NCBI RefSeq assembly: GCF_029633965.1
Contig: NZ_CP091277.1
Span: 1,547,940 to 1,611,939, forward strand
DNA: 64,000 nucleotides
Source of the DNA: Methanogenium sp. S4BF
Lineage (GTDB): Archaea; Halobacteriota; Methanomicrobia; Methanomicrobiales; Methanomicrobiaceae
Direction of reading: 5' to 3'
Below are positions 62,268 through 64,000 of this stretch, piece after piece (within the stretch, counting starts at the first letter, position 1; each line of letters starts with the position of its first letter). Under the pieces are notes generated by a model that was not told the origin of the DNA, made no database searches, and was given only the letters and a program-made list of their open reading frames with translations. The position numbers and the translations under genes were made by a program.

Positions 62268-63653
62268 TTAAACCGATTCTTCCGACCGGTCCCTCTCACG
62301 GATCAGCTTCTGTGTAGAGAAACGTGCCCAGGCAAATCCAACGCCCGCACCGATGGTGTTCCCGATGACAAGGCCCCACCAGACCCCCGCAAGACCCCAC
62401 CCGAGGGTGACTGCAAGAAGATAACAGGAGACGATGGTCAGGAAGATGGTGCGTATCAACGTCACGGTAAGAGCGTCCATGCCCCGCCCGAATCCCTGGA
62501 GAAGAGACGCAGAGAACATGCCGAAGCCGATGGCAGGGAAGAAGAAGCAGACCGTCTGCAAAAAGATGACGAGGCCGGGATAGAGGTGGGCGGCATCATC
62601 ACTATAGGTGAAGGCATGGGCAATATATGGGGCAAAGAGATAGACGGCGGCTGTTGCCGCAAGACTGATGCCGAGCCCCAGACGGATGGCATAAAGATGC
62701 CCCTCCTCCGCCTTCCGGATGATGCCTGCCCCGTAGGCCGCCCCGCATACCGATACAACCGCCGTTGAGATGCCGAGAAGCGGGGTGACACCGATGGTGA
62801 TCACCCGCCAGCCGGTGGTATAGATGGCGATACCATCTGTTGTTGCCACCATGAGAATGATGAGGTTGAGAGCGAAGGTCGTCGCAGCCATTGAAATATG
62901 CTGCACAGATGCAGGAATGCCAACCTTCAGGATCTCCCGGGTGATCGGCCGGGAAAAGGAGAAACCGGCAAAGGATATCTGGACATGTGTATCCCGTTTC
63001 ACAAAGATCCACCAGAATATCGGAATGCAGGCAGTGATGAACGCAATAACCGTCGCCCACGCTGCTCCCTCCACCCCCATCCCCAGCCCGTATATGAAGA
63101 CCGGGTCAAGGATGATATTCACAAGAGAGCTCACAAGCATCACATACATCGTCCGTTTTGCATCCCCCTCACCGCGGAGCACTGCACTGCCGATGGCAAG
63201 AAAGAGAATGAAAAATGTGCCAAGGAAGATAATGTCCGCATACCCCGCGGCCATCACGGTGACCGGCGTGTCCCCGAGTATCAGGCCGAAGTAATCTGTT
63301 ACGATGAGTCCCGTGATGGTAATAATGACAGAGAACACGACCACCAGAACAGCTGTGTGGGTGGCGACACTGTTTGTGCCTTCCCGGTCACGCATGCCGA
63401 TATGGCGGGATACCGCAGCGCCCGCACCGACCCCCATGCCGTTTGCAAAGCCGAATACGGCAAAGAAGAACGGGAAGAAGAACCCGACCGCCGCAAGTGC
63501 GTCGGCACTGATGCCTGCCACCCAGAATGCATCGGTCAGGTTATAGATCGTCTGGAGGACCATGCCGACCATGACGGGCCAGGCAAGGCTGCGTATGGCC
63601 GGTTTCGGGTCGCCGAGAAGGGTTTCGACACCTGCTTTCATCTGACCCCTCAT
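62268..63653 (-). CDS. MATE-family multidrug/toxin efflux transporter
   Basis: A 461-residue membrane protein with twelve hydrophobic segments in two MatE halves. The first half opens with SLAWPVMVGMVLQTIYNLTDAFWVAG (helix 1-2 with the conserved asparagine and aspartate) and the second with ILKVGIPASVQHISMAAT, as in the NorM/DinF group. It would use a sodium or proton gradient to export cationic compounds. GGAGGAG lies 5 nt before the ATG at 63653, deciding the start. Confidence 0.92.
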   Translation of the reverse strand: MRGQMKAGVETLLGDPKPAIRSLAWPVMVGMVLQTIYNLTDAFWVAGISADALAAVGFFFPFFFAVFGFANGMGVGAGAAVSRHIGMRDREGTNSVATHTAVLVVVFSVIITITGLIVTDYFGLILGDTPVTVMAAGYADIIFLGTFFILFLAIGSAVLRGEGDAKRTMYVMLVSSLVNIILDPVFIYGLGMGVEGAAWATVIAFITACIPIFWWIFVKRDTHVQISFAGFSFSRPITREILKVGIPASVQHISMAATTFALNLIILMVATTDGIAIYTTGWRVITIGVTPLLGISTAVVSVCGAAYGAGIIRKAEEGHLYAIRLGLGISLAATAAVYLFAPYIAHAFTYSDDAAHLYPGLVIFLQTVCFFFPAIGFGMFSASLLQGFGRGMDALTVTLIRTIFLTIVSCYLLAVTLGWGLAGVWWGLVIGNTIGAGVGFAWARFSTQKLIRERDRSEESV

Positions 63654-63847
63654 GTATTCTCCTCCGGCACGCAGAGGGACAGATCACAACCATTGCGGAT
63701 ACACCTGATGTCATACCAGATACAAACCACGGGCCAAAGACAGGTCCGAACTCCCTGAATACCATTCATCTGCCTTTTACTTAAACCGCGGAAATGATAA
63801 CCCTGCCCCGGAGAGGATGAGTCCTGCGAAAAAATGATGTAAAAAAG

Positions 63848-64000
63848 TTACCGGAGGGAGATCTCTTCTATGAGATACACCCGCATCGCTTCAGCAAGGG
63901 CACGGATCTTCTGCGGGTCATGGGCATCAGCGCAGGAAGGAATGGAGACTGTCATCTCCCCGCGGTAGGTGGAGACATAGCCACCGATACCTGGCGGGTA
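63848..64000 (-). CDS. C-terminal fragment of a condensation-like protein (cut by window edge)
   Basis: The last 50 codons of a minus-strand gene, read in frame from the window edge (GIGGYVSTYRGEMTVSIPSC...) to a TAA at 63848. The order of a beta strand STYRGEMTVSI, a polar loop and the helix LAEAMRVYLIEEI resembles the C-terminus of the protein at 21251 (LSTFRDAMTIVTAY, then VEEFLALVEWYL), so it may be a second member of the condensation/acyltransferase superfamily. The identification rests on this short match only. The gap 63654-63847 holds the MATE promoter region. Confidence 0.4.
   Translation of the reverse strand, partial: YPPGIGGYVSTYRGEMTVSIPSCADAHDPQKIRALAEAMRVYLIEEISLR

Overview
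The window is a chromosomal piece of a methanogenic archaeon, most likely of the order Methanomicrobiales. Evidence: a tyrosine decarboxylase of methanofuran synthesis (mfnA), diphthamide enzyme Dph2, an Nre-type repair protein with a C-terminal PCNA-binding box, split-type GMP synthase, archaetidylinositol-phosphate synthase, archaeal type IV pilins, COG1361 surface proteins, GC-rich codon use, short spacers with TATA-like boxes, and many ATGA/GTGA/TGATG gene overlaps. No methanogenesis operon, rRNA, CRISPR array, transposase or integrase was seen.

Layout. 1-5162 (minus): ppsA-mfnA-hpt-dph2-methyltransferase, with hpt broken by an apparent one-base deletion in an A6 tract. 5401-12388 (plus): serA, tRNA-Val(GAC), a glycosyltransferase, small unknown genes, a DUF2117-like gene coupled to nreA, a membrane protein. 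12381-14811 (minus): DNA ligase and a metallo-beta-lactamase-fold hydrolase. 14997-18187: a candidate molybdenum/tungsten module (molybdenum-storage-like kinase-fold protein, two tandem paralogous small basic proteins, a winged-helix-like protein, a MOT1-type transporter) with a 16-bp palindrome between the divergent units. 18188-21059: a 725-nt unexplained stretch, hisD, then hicBA enclosed by a second, internally deleted copy of the hisD 3' end. 21251-26353: a stand-alone condensation-domain-like protein, a membrane-anchored beta-propeller protein and a TolB-like lipoprotein. 26478-32788 (minus): complete trpEGDCFBA operon. 33053-35180: ABC exporter behind an array of ATGCGGCAT repeats. 35355-43237: accessory pocket with an AT-rich methyltransferase, serS, a cupin, two pilin paralogues split by a DUF6508-like gene, an AT-rich class III nucleotide-cyclase-like gene between 64-nt direct repeats, a frameshifted MazG-like pyrophosphohydrolase coupled to an antitoxin-like gene, and a PHP phosphoesterase. 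43549-48703: two COG1361 surface proteins divergent from an RND transporter. 48820-53400: nuclease-like HD protein, GT2, DJ-1, thioesterase, NfeD-slipin. 53621-59447 (plus): pyrG-guaAb-argD-hisC-adenylate kinase-AIP synthase. 59926-64000: rsgA, dGTPase-like protein, MATE transporter and a partial condensation-like gene.

Most of the window is housekeeping (amino acid, nucleotide, lipid and cofactor synthesis). The candidates for less-described biology are the putative Mo/W module with its tandem small proteins, the repeat-flanked cyclase-like gene, the hicBA insertion into the hisD locus, and the operator-like repeats before the ABC exporter. Functions come from motif recognition by eye; no database search was run.
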